Shown: positions 32,356 through 42,491 of the stretch, piece after piece | How the letters are laid out: each line of letters starts with the position of its first letter | Numbering within the stretch: the first letter of the stretch is position 1 | DNA from: Collybiopsis luxurians FD-317 M1 | Lineage: Eukaryota; Basidiomycota; Agaricomycetes; Agaricales; Omphalotaceae | DNA: 64,000 nt | Direction: 5' to 3' | Assembly (NCBI GenBank): GCA_000827265.1 | Contig: KN834835.1 | Location: 168,440 to 232,439, forward strand | The notes under the pieces: generated by a model | What the model was told of the DNA's origin: nothing | Databases searched by the model: none | What the model saw: only the letters and a program-made list of their open reading frames with translations | Position numbers and translations under genes: made by a program

Positions 32356-33951
32356 TTATCTATACTCGAATGAGCTTTCAGGACTCGCAGCCAAAATGTC
32401 AACCTCGATGCTCTTCACCGTCAAAGGGAAATAGGGCATTTTCCTCATCTCTACCTTCAGACTCGCTACCTCCTCTCCCTTCTTCATTTTGGCTGACGAA
32501 CCATTCCTCGCCTTAACCATCTCCAGGAACGCCACCTCGTCAAAGCTTTCCGGAAGCATCGAGGTATGGTCATTCATCGTCACCACCAACCTGCGGAGCC
32601 TGGGCAAGCGAAGTGGAAGCGAAGATATGTAGCTCCACAGCGGTCCGCCTTTAGTATGCGCGTCTATCGTGACATACAGGTCCTCAAGATCGTTATTGAC
32701 AAGCTCGAGTATAGGGAGGAGGCACGACCGAAAGATCCATGCGTGTTTTGCTCTTATTTCCCGAATACGAGCGCCGACGGAAACTGAACGTTGAATGAGA
32801 TAATAAGCCTCGATGTAAGCGTTCTGGCCGAGGATTAGGGATTGCAGAGAAGGAAGCGCCAGCGAGGAGAAATCGGAGATGGATTCGAGAGAAGGAAGTA
32901 CGTCAGGACTGTTAGGCATGAACGAGTATTCTGATAGTTCGGGGAGAGTGAAATAAGATCGAGGGAAATCGATAGATTCATCCAAATTTTCGTCGCCAAT
33001 GAGAAGCTGCATTCGCGGTAGACACCTTCCAATACACTCTAGCGACCGCAACTGGTCCCATGGGAGTCGAACGCATGAACTGTAACTCTTCCCATGATAT
33101 ACACTCTTCCTGTCGACCAGAACAGCCCTGACCAATCTCGGAGCCTCGTTGAACGCATCCAAAGTACAATTTTCCACACCAAGCCCGGAACTCTCCCCTC
33201 CACCGATAATTTCGACAGCTTCGCCTCTCATAAGTAAAGGTCCTTTTGCATCTCCCGTACATCTCAATCGTAACTCCTCCAATACGGGAAACTTCATCCC
33301 CCCACTCGAAAGATCAAGCATGATTTCGTGCGTGACGTCCATCCGAATGGTCTGGAATCTATGAGCGTGCTTTGATAGCACTCGATAGATCTTCCGCGTG
33401 TTCGTTGTCGGTATACCCAACTCTTCACACCCAAACATCCTCAACTCGACCATTATTCCCCCCGAGCGAAACAACAGCTCGTTCAGCACGTTCGCTGGGC
33501 ACCACCACGGAACGGTGAGTCTAGCCCAGAGGCATGGGGTTCCGAGGACGATGTCGTGCCATGCCCGACTGATGCGAGTGAGCAGAGCTTTTTGGAGTAA
33601 GGGCGACAAGGAGGGATCTGGAGAAGGTTTATCAACGCGCTTTGTCAGCGTCGTCCGAGACCGAGTTCGAGTCTTGACGACAGAGAAAGGCTCCCATTTC
33701 CAGTTATCCTCGTCCTCAACTTGCGACTCGATAGCTTCGATTAGGAGGCGGAAAATTGACACAAGTATTTCTGTGGGGAGCTTTTGTATCGCTGAGGCGA
33801 TAGTATGAGCAGGCATACCCGGCGGGGAAGATAAGGAGGGAGAGGAGGACGAGGGAAGAAACAGAGGAACGATCATAGACATTGGCATTGGTGGATGGTG
33901 AATTGGTGGGTGATGGAGTGAATTCTGATTCCTCGTGTGGTCAGAAAGCAT
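32356..33951 (-). CDS. F-box protein
   Basis: Single-exon gene, 531 aa from the ATG at 33951. The F-box is IQKLPTEILVSIFRLLIEA at about residues 52-70. It is interrupted by a charged insert and resumes as ISRAWHDIVLGTPCLWARL near residues 126-144, the usual basidiomycete arrangement. The rest is leucine-rich and irregular (for example LRSLECIGRCLPRMQ, LYVTIDAH and LPRLRRLVVTMND), as in the LRR-like substrate-binding part of these proteins. It would act as a substrate receptor of an SCF ubiquitin ligase through Skp1; the substrate is unknown. The His/Pro-rich N-terminus (HHPPIHHPPMP) may be non-conserved, and an internal start is possible. It lies between the two tandem-repeat clusters. Confidence 0.88.
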   Translation of the reverse strand: MLSDHTRNQNSLHHPPIHHPPMPMSMIVPLFLPSSSSPSLSSPPGMPAHTIASAIQKLPTEILVSIFRLLIEAIESQVEDEDNWKWEPFSVVKTRTRSRTTLTKRVDKPSPDPSLSPLLQKALLTRISRAWHDIVLGTPCLWARLTVPWWCPANVLNELLFRSGGIMVELRMFGCEELGIPTTNTRKIYRVLSKHAHRFQTIRMDVTHEIMLDLSSGGMKFPVLEELRLRCTGDAKGPLLMRGEAVEIIGGGESSGLGVENCTLDAFNEAPRLVRAVLVDRKSVYHGKSYSSCVRLPWDQLRSLECIGRCLPRMQLLIGDENLDESIDFPRSYFTLPELSEYSFMPNSPDVLPSLESISDFSSLALPSLQSLILGQNAYIEAYYLIQRSVSVGARIREIRAKHAWIFRSCLLPILELVNNDLEDLYVTIDAHTKGGPLWSYISSLPLRLPRLRRLVVTMNDHTSMLPESFDEVAFLEMVKARNGSSAKMKKGEEVASLKVEMRKMPYFPLTVKSIEVDILAASPESSFEYR

Positions 33952-35046
33952 CACTTTTTTTGAGGGGGCGAATCCAAAACCGTCGAGTCAGATTCAATTC
34001 ATTTATGCGGCTTCAATAACACAATTTAAAAATTCGACAAAAAAAAACCCGTCTCTGGAAATTTTCACTGCCGGAACAACCTATCGCCATTGGCGAAAGA
34101 CGTCAGTTTTACCTCATTCAATAGGGACGGTTTAGCCTCCGTGGAGGATCTGACCGCAATGCATAGACTCGGCGAAGATATGACTGGTGCGGTTCAAGTT
34201 TTTGGCCAGGAAAGGGGGGGGGTTGTTCGTTGAGAGTTTAGTGATAGCTAGACTGTGAGGGTCGTCCTGAATAGAAGTGCGATATTCAAATCTTGCTTTG
34301 CTTGTAGGCTTGGGCTCTTGCGATGCAAGAAGGGGATGACGATGGGTGCAGCTTGTGCGGATTAAGGAGATGAAAGTACAGGAGTATGGATAAGCCTTTC
34401 TCCGGGGTATTGATATGTGGCCGAACTGAGGTTCTGGCCTCTGACGGATGCCTGGAGTTCTGAAAATATCTGTACCGCACAGAATCCGATACCCAATGGA
34501 GCCTGCAGTCTCGAAGTACTGCCCCTGTGGCGGTCTGCTCAGGTGAGGGTCAGGAACCTTGCCTTTCCCCAACCTGACCTAATCTCCGAGAATTTTAATA
34601 TCACTTTCACGCAGCTCCTTTCCACAGACTATCGAACAAATTGAATGTGGATTGAGATGTTCATCGGATTTCTGATGATTCACAGCTGATGCTAGTAGTA
34701 TATGAGCTGCTCGGGAATCGAACCGTAACCAATCCTTCGTGAAATTTGGTCTGATAATTACTCCTGGGACCTAGATATTGATGACTGGTCATCTCACCTC
34801 GGAACGACCGAAATATGGATTGTGTATAAATGGATATTCTAGGAGACCCTCTTCCCTCAGTTCCTTCCCACCTTTGTTCCATCTCCGTTGGTTGGTAAGT
34901 CCACTGGTATTTCATTGCAACACTTCATCCTCGCTAAGCAAGTGCTCTTCTCATTTATGCAGTTTCATCCGGAAGGACCTTCATTATTGAATCGATCCAC
35001 CTACGTTGAAATTAGCATATACACTTACACCCACAGTGTTCCAAAC
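33952..35046 (+). repeat. Leader unit 1 of the small secreted protein cluster
   Basis: From about 34140 to 35046 the sequence matches the blocks before the second and third secreted-protein genes. Shared stretches include GGATAAGCCTTTCTC.GGGGTA.TGATATGTGGCCG, CTGCGGTTCAAG-like sequence and TATAAATGGATA. 33952-34130 has no feature. A minus-strand frame (34132-34572) stays partly open in several copies, but its splice and start signals are absent. Confidence 0.6.
34825..34962 (+). promoter_or_regulatory. TATA box and 5' UTR intron, unit 1
   Basis: TATAAA at 34825-34830. A likely transcribed leader follows, with an intron in the untranslated region at 34895-34962 (GTAAGT...TATGCAG). Both are conserved in units 2 and 3, which supports their function. 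Confidence 0.6.
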
Positions 35047-35356
35047 ATGCGTTTCTTCATTATCATCTCTGCTCTCCTCTTTTCGAGCACTATCGCTGCT
35101 CCGGTCATTTTACCACCGTATGTTCATGGATTTTTTGATGCTAGAATCGAGGGTGGCATGCTCATTTCCTTGTTTATCTTGTCCTTTCAATCCTTATTCA
35201 ACATGACACTTTGCCTTCGATTCTCCGGGTAATAGCGACACCATTGCGCCGCGTCCGCATCCTGGTCCCGTAGATGGTCGAGAGGAAGCACTTGAAGTGA
35301 GGCAGTGTGTCATAGGAACGTGCTCTAAACCGAATGACAGGGCTGAGGCTATCTGA
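35047..35356 (+). CDS. Small secreted protein 1, 63 aa
   Basis: Two exons, 35047-35117 and 35236-35356, join in phase 2. The signal peptide MRFFIIISALLFSSTIAA is followed by PVILPPDTIAPRPHPGP, then DGREEALEVRQC, a second cysteine four residues on, and the end NDRAEAI. It has a Pro-rich N-terminal half and only two cysteines. Length, signal peptide and multi-copy state fit an effector-like small secreted protein. No family is recognised. Confidence 0.75.
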
Positions 35357-35371
35357 GCCGGGCCCCAGCCG

Positions 35372-36470
35372 GCACATCACTAGTCTTGCGTTGAGGAACG
35401 ATTCGCATTCATGTTTTGGGCCGGAGAGGATCTGTCCGTATTTACTTGAGTTGTTCTTGGTTAGTGGACTGCCGAAATTATAGCGTTATTAGTGGGTAAA
35501 AAAAAGGATATGTATTCACTCCAAGTTTCTGAAAGGATGATTTCCTTTGCGTTACGTTGATTTACTTTTTCTTTTTTTGCTTGAAATTCCTTGCGATATG
35601 CTCTCGAATTAAGCGTTAATAAAACAAGACTACGGCAGATAGATAGATAGATAAGTACATGAGCGACGGGGTCCCACGGAGGAACAGCCAGGTGAGTTGG
35701 CGGGGTTCCCGTGCCTTAGAGCTTTCCATTGATACTGCACCGATTAGTACGTAGTGCATGTCCATGAGACTGATACTCAGTGGAGACATACAGATGATAT
35801 GCAATTGCCCTTCAAATTTACCAAAAAAAAAAAAATGAAAAAAAAATGAAAAAATGAACACCGGGAGCATCAAGATGCTTAAGGTCCATTATATTCTACG
35901 TCAATAATGAGTGTAGCTCCAAGCAGGATGTCAAGAAGAAATTATAGCTTGGGTTGTTGTACCAGTTTCAGCGGGTACTTATGTATGATTGAGTTACAAT
36001 GAGCGAAGCGATGACCACCTCCTGTTCCCAATTGGACACTACACGCCCCCCTACTTACACTCTGTTCGGCATTGGGTACGCTTTGGGCATCTTGGAACTT
36101 CTAGCACGTGCCAAAAGAAGACACAACCATGAAACTATAGGGAATCACATCCCAAAGAAATCATTTTCTGATAAATTTGTTTGAAATACTACTTTTCTGT
36201 TATTTTGATAATTTGATTCTTTACTCACTATTATTGTCATACGGAATGATCCAGAAGTCGCCTGTGGGATGGTCTTTGCCGAAGGTGATGTAGAGTAGAC
36301 CGGGCTCGACCTGAAGACGTGTGGGAGTGCGAGGGGGGTAGTGAGATTGGATGAAAGGACAAGAAAAAAGTGATTTACTGCTTGAAGGTGAAGAACTTCG
36401 TCCTCGAAGTGGTCTACCACGTCCTGAATGAAAAAAAAGCTTTGAAAAGTAGCTTCTTGGTTACCATGAA
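35372..36470 (-). pseudogene. Kinase-fold pseudogene fragments
   Basis: Two separated minus-strand pieces match the intact gene at 51061-52358. 36190-36470 matches its exons around VESGSLYITSG...DLWII and SEVSHLQT. 35372-35480 matches the segment NPTEYEQILSGPKLACES. The pieces carry frame breaks and are split by about 700 bp of unrelated sequence that includes a GATA microsatellite (about 35638-35653) and a poly-A patch (35821-35845). The left piece abuts the end of secreted protein 1 and the right piece abuts leader unit 2, so the cluster probably grew through this gene. Confidence 0.62.
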
Positions 36471-37379
36471 GTTCGATATTCAAATTTTGCATTGCTTAAT
36501 ATAGGCTTGGGCTCTTGAGATTCAAGTAGGGGATGACGATGGTTACAGCTTGTGTGGATTGTAGAGACGAAAGTACAGGAGGATGGATAAGCCTTTCTCT
36601 GGAGTACTGTTATGTAGCCGGACCGAGGTTCTGGCCTCTGACAAATACCAGGAGATCGTTCCGATTCTGAAAATATCTGTGCCTCACAGAATCCGATACC
36701 CAACGGAACTTGCAGTCTCGATGTACTGCCCAGCAGTTGTCCGTCAGTAAGGCGATCTGCTAAGGTGAAGACCAAGTACCTGGCCCTTCCGCAACCCGAC
36801 CTAATCTATGAGAATTGTCATTATCTCTTGCTTCCACTCTCACGCAGCTTCCTTCCACAGACGCTTACATCTCATTCATCTGTGATGGATTATGATCATC
36901 TACGTGGTTGTTTTCAACTCAGAGTATACCTGGTGGCTGAACTGATGCTCTGGTCTCTGACGGGCGGCCCATAGATAATATACCGAGTGAAGAGTTGAAT
37001 AGGGATTGAGATGTTCATCTGATCTCCGACGATTCACAGCCGATAGCACTTGAGCTACTTGGGAACCGGACCGTAACCAATCCCTCCTGAAATTTGCTCT
37101 GATGATTACTCGTGCATATTGATGACTGTCGGAACGATCGAATACGGATGGTGTATAAATGGATACTCTAGGAGACCCTCTACCCTCGGTTCCTTTCCAC
37201 CTTTATTCCATCTTCGTTGGTTGGTAAGTCCGGTATTCCAGCGCAACTCTTCATTCTCTCTGAGCAAGTTCTCGTCTTTTGTGCAGTACCATCCATTGTT
37301 CCCGGAAGGACTTTCATTATTGAATTGACCCGCCTACGTTGAAAACAACGCATACACTTACACCCACAGTACTCCAAAA
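36471..37379 (+). repeat. Leader unit 2 of the secreted-protein cluster
   Basis: Matches leader unit 1 (34270-35046) over most of its length. It includes TATAAA at 37154-37159 and a 5' UTR intron at 37224-37286. No other gene is seen. Confidence 0.6.
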
Positions 37380-37705
37380 ATGCATTTCTTCATCATAATC
37401 TCTGCTCTCCTCTTTTCGAGCGCTATCGCTGCTCCGGTCGTTTTATCACGGTATGTTCATGGAATTTTCGATGCTAGCCTACTGAAGAGTGTCATCCTCA
37501 TTTTCTTGCTTATTTTGTCCTTTCAACCCTTATTCAACATGGAAATTTTTACACCTTCCCTTCTCTGGGAAGCAGCGACACCAGACCGCCGCGTCCGCTT
37601 CCTGGTCTTGGCGGCCCACACCCCTTTGATCAAATTTTCGATGGTCGAGAAGAAGTAGGGCAGGATTGCGACGCGTGTGGAGACGGTATCCTGGAAAATA
37701 TGTAA
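37380..37705 (+). CDS. Small secreted protein 2, 66 aa
   Basis: Exons 37380-37450 and 37576-37705 join in phase 2. The signal peptide MHFFIIISALLFSSAIAA is followed by PVVLSRDTRPPRPLPG. A Gly/Pro/His insert not found in the other copies comes next, then DGREEVGQDCDACGDG and the end ILENM. It has two cysteines in a CxxC spacing. Exon 1 is exactly 71 nt in all three copies. It is a tandem paralogue of the gene at 35047-35356; the function is unknown. Confidence 0.75.
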
Positions 37706-38703
37706 TAAAGTACTTAGTTGGACCTTGTATTTACTGTTGATAAGAGACTCGGAAAAAATATGACTGGTGCGGTTCAAGTTTGTGGCCAGGAGGGGTTTGC
37801 ACATCACGTTCGTCGAGGGTTTGGTGGTAGGTAGACTGTGAGGGTTATCCTGAATAGAAGTACGATATGCAATATTTGCTTTGCTTAGTTAAGCTTGGCT
37901 CTAGGGAAGCAAGAATCAAGAAGGGAATGGCGATGATTGCCGCTTGTGTCGATTGAGGAGATAAAAGTACACGAGGATGGATAAGCCTTTCTCTGGGGTA
38001 CTGATATGTGGCGTCGGCCGAACTGAGGCTCCGGTCTCTGACGGATGTCTGGAGATGGTTCTGATTCTGTCCGTCAAGACGGCGATCTGTTCGAATGAGG
38101 ACCTAGTACCTGGCCTTTCCCGAACCTGACCTAATCTATGGGCATTTTCAATATCAATATCTGCTTCTCACGCAGCTCCATTCCACAGACGCATACATCT
38201 CAATCATCTGTGATGCATTATGACCAACCAGGTGATTGTTTCCGACTCAGAGTATACTTAGTGGCTGAATTGATGCTCTGACCTCTGACGGGCAGCCTAT
38301 AGATAACATTATATCACGGAGAATATATGTATCGAATGAAGAATTGAATCTGGATCGAGATGTTCACTGGATTTCTGACCATTCACAGGAGATAGCACTT
38401 GAGCTGCTTGGGAATCGGATCGTAACCAATCCTTCCTAAAATCTGCTCTGATATTGATGACTGGTTTTCTCACCTCGGGGCGATCGAAATATGAATTGTT
38501 TATAAATGGATACTGTAGGAAACCGTCTTCCTTTAGGTCCTTTCCACCTTTTAGTCTCTTTAGTATTCCATCTTCGTTAGCTGGTAAGTCCAGAACTCCG
38601 TTGCAGCTCTTCATCCTTCTTGAGCGAACGATCTTTTTCTCTGTGCAGTACCATCTATTGCATTCAGATCAACACAACTTCGTACACCCACAGTGTTCCA
38701 AAC
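37706..38703 (+). repeat. Leader unit 3 of the secreted-protein cluster
   Basis: Third copy of the leader, starting near 37740. It includes TATAAA at 38501-38506 and a 5' UTR intron at 38584-38648. It is diverged, with indels relative to units 1 and 2. No gene is seen. Confidence 0.6.
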
Positions 38704-39005
38704 ATGCGTTTGCTTCTTATCATCTCTGCTCTCCTCTTTTCGAGCGCTATCGCTGCTCCGACCATTTTATCACTGTATGTTCGCAGTTTTTTTTGATGTT
38801 AGATTCGAGTGTCATGCTCATTTCCTCGTTTATCTTGTTCTTTTAATGCCTATTCAACATGGAACTTTTCTTCGATTCTCTGGGAAGTAGCGACACCAGG
38901 TCGCCGCGTCCGCTCCCTGGTCCCGTGGATGGTCGAGACGAAGCACTTGAAGTAAGGCAGTGCATCCTGTGTGCAGACGATACTAGCCTGGGAACTAGGA
39001 ACTAA
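38704..39005 (+). CDS. Small secreted protein 3, 61 aa
   Basis: Exons 38704-38774 and 38891-39005 join in phase 2. The signal peptide MRLLLIISALLFSSAIAA is followed by PTILSLDTRSPRPLPGP, then DGRDEALEVRQCILCADD and the end SLGTRN. It is closest to copy 1 in the core (EALEVRQC) and shares the CxxC spacing with copy 2. The C-termini of the three copies differ completely after the second cysteine, which suggests fast change there. Confidence 0.75.
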
Positions 39006-39958
39006 AATGTTTACTTGGACTTTGTGTTTACTATTGATAAGGGACTCGGAAAGGATATGACTAATGCGGTTCAAATTTTTGGTGCTAGGTAAGACTGTGA
39101 GGGTCGTCGTAAATAATTGTATGATTTTCAAATCTTCTTTTTATTGGCTTGAACTCTTGGGATTTAAGCAAGGGATGATGATGGTTGCAGCTTGTACGAA
39201 TTGAACTACAGGAGGATGGATAAGCCTTTCTCCGGGGTGCTGATATACTTAGACTTAAGTATACTGGAAATAAGAGACAGTCTAAATTAAGGGGCAACGA
39301 CAGAGCTTTGAAGTATTTTTTGAAGCTTGCACCATTGAATCAACTTCAGCCTTTCATAAGGATTCCGGGCGAGCACGCTCATGCGCTATTGGTCCTCGTT
39401 ATCCAACCGCATCTCGGAGGAGCGATTTCCGCCCAGCGGACCGGAGTGGGGCCTCATTCGGGCCGAATGTCCGATACGTTGCCCTGAGTGTAAGTTATAG
39501 CTGCTTTTCTTGAATGTCTTTTTTTTCTACGGTAATGCCATCTCCACTGGAAGTATATGGTTCCATTGAGATCACGAATATTCCCGTGGCGATCAATACG
39601 CACCTATCCGACAGCCTTCGAAGTCGAGCAGCGAGCTCTCTCCAGAAAGAATCTTTCCCTCGTACTTCTCCTTTCTGTGAACACTCTTTTCCCATTAGTC
39701 TAGCATGAAGGCATTCGTACTGTCGTATAGCTTCGATATAACTACGAATTGACATCAAATTCGCCCGCCGGTTAAGCGAGGGGTCCCATGATAGGGCATC
39801 AAAGTAAGCGTTGAGCCCCACCCACGCTTATCCCTCTCCAAGGTTCTTTTATCGGTAAGCCTATCGCTGGACGATTCTACCTCTTCTTGCTGGCCAAGAA
39901 GGGGAAGCACGCACCACAGTAGAGCCCACAACGCCACGCATCGACCAGCTTCTCCGTC
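39006..39958. other. Partial fourth leader and unassigned frame
   Basis: 39040-39245 repeats the start of the leader unit but is cut off at about 39245, with no secreted-protein gene behind it. A minus-strand frame at 39495-39821 (108 aa, containing WRELAARLRRLSDRC) is open but unrecognised. Confidence 0.45.
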
Positions 39959-41068
39959 ATGCGTTTTCTTTCTTCCCCGCTTATCCTCCTTACTGTCGGA
40001 TTGAGCTCAAGCATCATCGCGGTAAATGGTGCGCCGTATCCAGCGCAGAAAAGGATCAGGCTTTGAGTTTATCATCTCTCCGCGTCCTCGACCTCGAGTA
40101 ATGTTTACTCGGTATGTTCAGGTAACACATGGGACAGCTTCTTCAGGGATCAAACTTCGACCTATCGTCTCGGAAGCTAATTCTCCATCAGAGGAGAAGA
40201 CACCACCTTGGATGCTTGCGAGGCTCAGTGATCCCTCAATGTTGAAAGGAAAGGGAGATAGAGACGTCTTTCGTATGTGCCATCCCATCCTCAATGAACC
40301 GTCTGATCTCATCAATGCCAGGTCAAAAGATCAAAGGTCTCAAGCTGAATTCACGTTTGACCACTGACACCGGTTCAAAGAATAATGAAGGTATCTGGAC
40401 CGTGAAGAGCTACGATGGGTATAAAGGCAATACGAACGACTTGATTCTGAAGTTTCTACCTCCCTGGGCGATGGCGGAGAATGAGAACCTGGGGGAGGTT
40501 AAGGCGCTGAAACTAGTAGGAGAACTAGTGGCGGCTGGAATGATGGAGAAACCAAGACCGAGCAATTCTTGGAAGGATCGAGTGAAGGATAAGCTCAAAT
40601 CTCTTAGTCAGCACAAAAGCATGGTTCCGGTTATTGTCGCGAAGAAGAAAGAAGGGGTTTACTTACCCGATACACCTGTCTACGAACGAGCGGATTTTGA
40701 AGGGCAGAACCGTATAGCGCTGAGTGTAAAGAAGTTGATATGCAGCGAGGCGGCGCGTATGGCAGTGGAGAAGAATATGTTTCATGAGTAAGGACGGCTT
40801 TGTTGAACCCTTGATGGTGCTAACGTGACTTCTGTAGCGATCGCATTCTAGGAAATGCCCTGGTTACGATGAATAGCGCTACTGGTTTGCCAGCTTCTGT
40901 CAAGCTCATTGACTGGGGAAAGGCTCGCGGAGTGCGCAAAGGTGCAAAGATGCTTGATGTGGTATGTTTGACCCGAGCCATCCCTTGGTTTTATCTCATC
41001 ATTCTCTGGGATAATAGTACCAGTACTGTGTGAAGACGACACGACTATTTGAAGATGTAGACATTTGA
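39959..41068 (+). CDS. Secreted kinase-fold protein, 284 aa
   Basis: Five exons fit in phase: 39959-40021, 40122-40272, 40322-40787, 40838-40961 and 41018-41068. The first exon is a signal peptide (MRFLSSPLILLTVGLSSSIIA). The middle has an N-lobe-like pattern (WTVKSYDGYKG, LILKFLPPW, EVKALKLVGELVAAG). A catalytic-loop-like HDDRILGN (about residues 226-233, H.D....N) and KLIDWG (about 249-254, in the DFG position) follow. DWG in place of DFG and the very short C-lobe make normal kinase activity uncertain. Similar proteins with signal peptides are common in Agaricomycetes, but I know no established function. It lies next to a cluster containing fragments of a related gene. Confidence 0.72.
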
Positions 41069-41194
41069 AGGGCGTCCTTCCTGTATAAATTATCGAACAT
41101 GTAAACCACGGAACGAAATACTTTCAAATAAAAAGTTAAACATTTAGCTTAACGGAAACCCAAAGTCAAACTTGACAATGAGCAGTGGCAATTA

Positions 41195-42491
41195 TTACAA
41201 AGCGTCTAAGCATTCTCTGAAAGCTTGCATTGTGCTCTCTGGTTCATCCCATTGCACCTGCGCAGCAAACATTTCATAAACATGAACCTCACGAAAGGAC
41301 CAGATAAACTTACAAAATGATTCGCCCCTTCCAATATTTTGAATCGTACAAACTTCCCCTTTTCACCCTCCCCGGCCTTCAAATCATCTTTCTCTATCTC
41401 CCAAAACGTAGGCCATGTCATCCCATATGACCGGGTTCCGACCACTTCCCAGACTGTCTTCAAATTCCTTAATCCGGTGTTTTCAAATCTCAATTTCTTG
41501 TCGTAGCATGCCTTCAAATACAAGTCCCGTAACTGAGACTGTAACACTTTCGAGTATGACAGATCCACTTTGGAGTCTTCAGTCAAGTTGACAATTTCAT
41601 CGTATTCGTCCTGGGTGAAATTATATATGGTCGGGATTCTGGAGTGGCTTGGAACGATTGTACTCGATGCAGCGGCTACGTCGCGTGCAGAAAGAGTTTC
41701 TTTGGAGTAGTCGAAATATCCTGTTACAATATTACAGAATAACGGTCCTTGGGCGTGAAGCGGAACATTTGGATCTCGAAATGAAATCCAAGCCTCGGGA
41801 GGGAGAGGCAAACCTAGAGCGGTCAGCGCTGGCTCTAAGTGTAGGGTACGGATGTTAAGACTGAGTTACGTTAGATTGCAAAGAAATTTTCACGTTACCG
41901 AGCATGATATAAGTCCGGAGATACTGTCCGAGTCTATCCCGCATCTCATCTGAAACTAGGGATGAGTCCATGTGCGCCACAGCCGCCATTGAGAATGTGG
42001 ACCCTAGTGACCAGCCTACGAGGCCTATTCCACCCTGTGGAGTGGATGAGAAGGATTCACTGATTGGAGGTATACCGGAACGTTGAATAAAACCGTCAAT
42101 AAAGCGAAGGATTTCCACTGCACGTAGTTCGAGAAATTTTGCTTTCATTTCATGGGAAGCAGCAGCTTCCTCCTGCGAGAACAACGCCCGCTCACTAGGG
42201 TTGAAAGGAGTTGACCCAGGAAAGCCGCGGCGGCTGGGTGCAACAATTCGGAGGTTGAATTTGGAACTGAGAGGCAAAAGTCGCTTGAAAATGGCTATGT
42301 ACACAGGTACGATTGTCCAGTGAGCTATGAACCTCGCGTCAAAGAATGTAAGTACCATTGCTAAACGAGTTTCCATGAATGAGAATGATGGTTTCGTAAC
42401 TCAAAGAAGAAGAGTCTGGAGGGCCGCTATCCAGGTACGACAGGACAACATTAGACGAAGGGTCCACGACGATCTGATTAGTAAAAGTCAT
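41195..42491 (-). CDS. Alpha/beta hydrolase
   Basis: Four minus-strand exons fit in phase: 42491-42356, 42294-41899, 41834-41314 and 41257-41195, giving 371 aa. IILIHGNSFSN is the oxyanion strand-loop. APSRRGFPGSTPFN is the typical next strand. GLVGWSLGSTF contains the nucleophile elbow G-W-S-L-G. GANHF, followed across the last intron by VQWDEPEST, supplies the catalytic histidine. The acid residue is probably in the FENTGL-TVWEVVGTRSYGMT region but cannot be fixed by eye. There is no signal peptide, so it is likely cytosolic. This is a common basidiomycete hydrolase group with unknown substrate. Confidence 0.87.

Noticed and set aside
34132..34572. Minus-strand frame that stays partly open in several leader units (RQRPEPQFG...RKAYP core)
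   Set aside because: The similarity is explained by DNA-level duplication of the leader. Copies have stops at different places and there is no shared start or splice structure.
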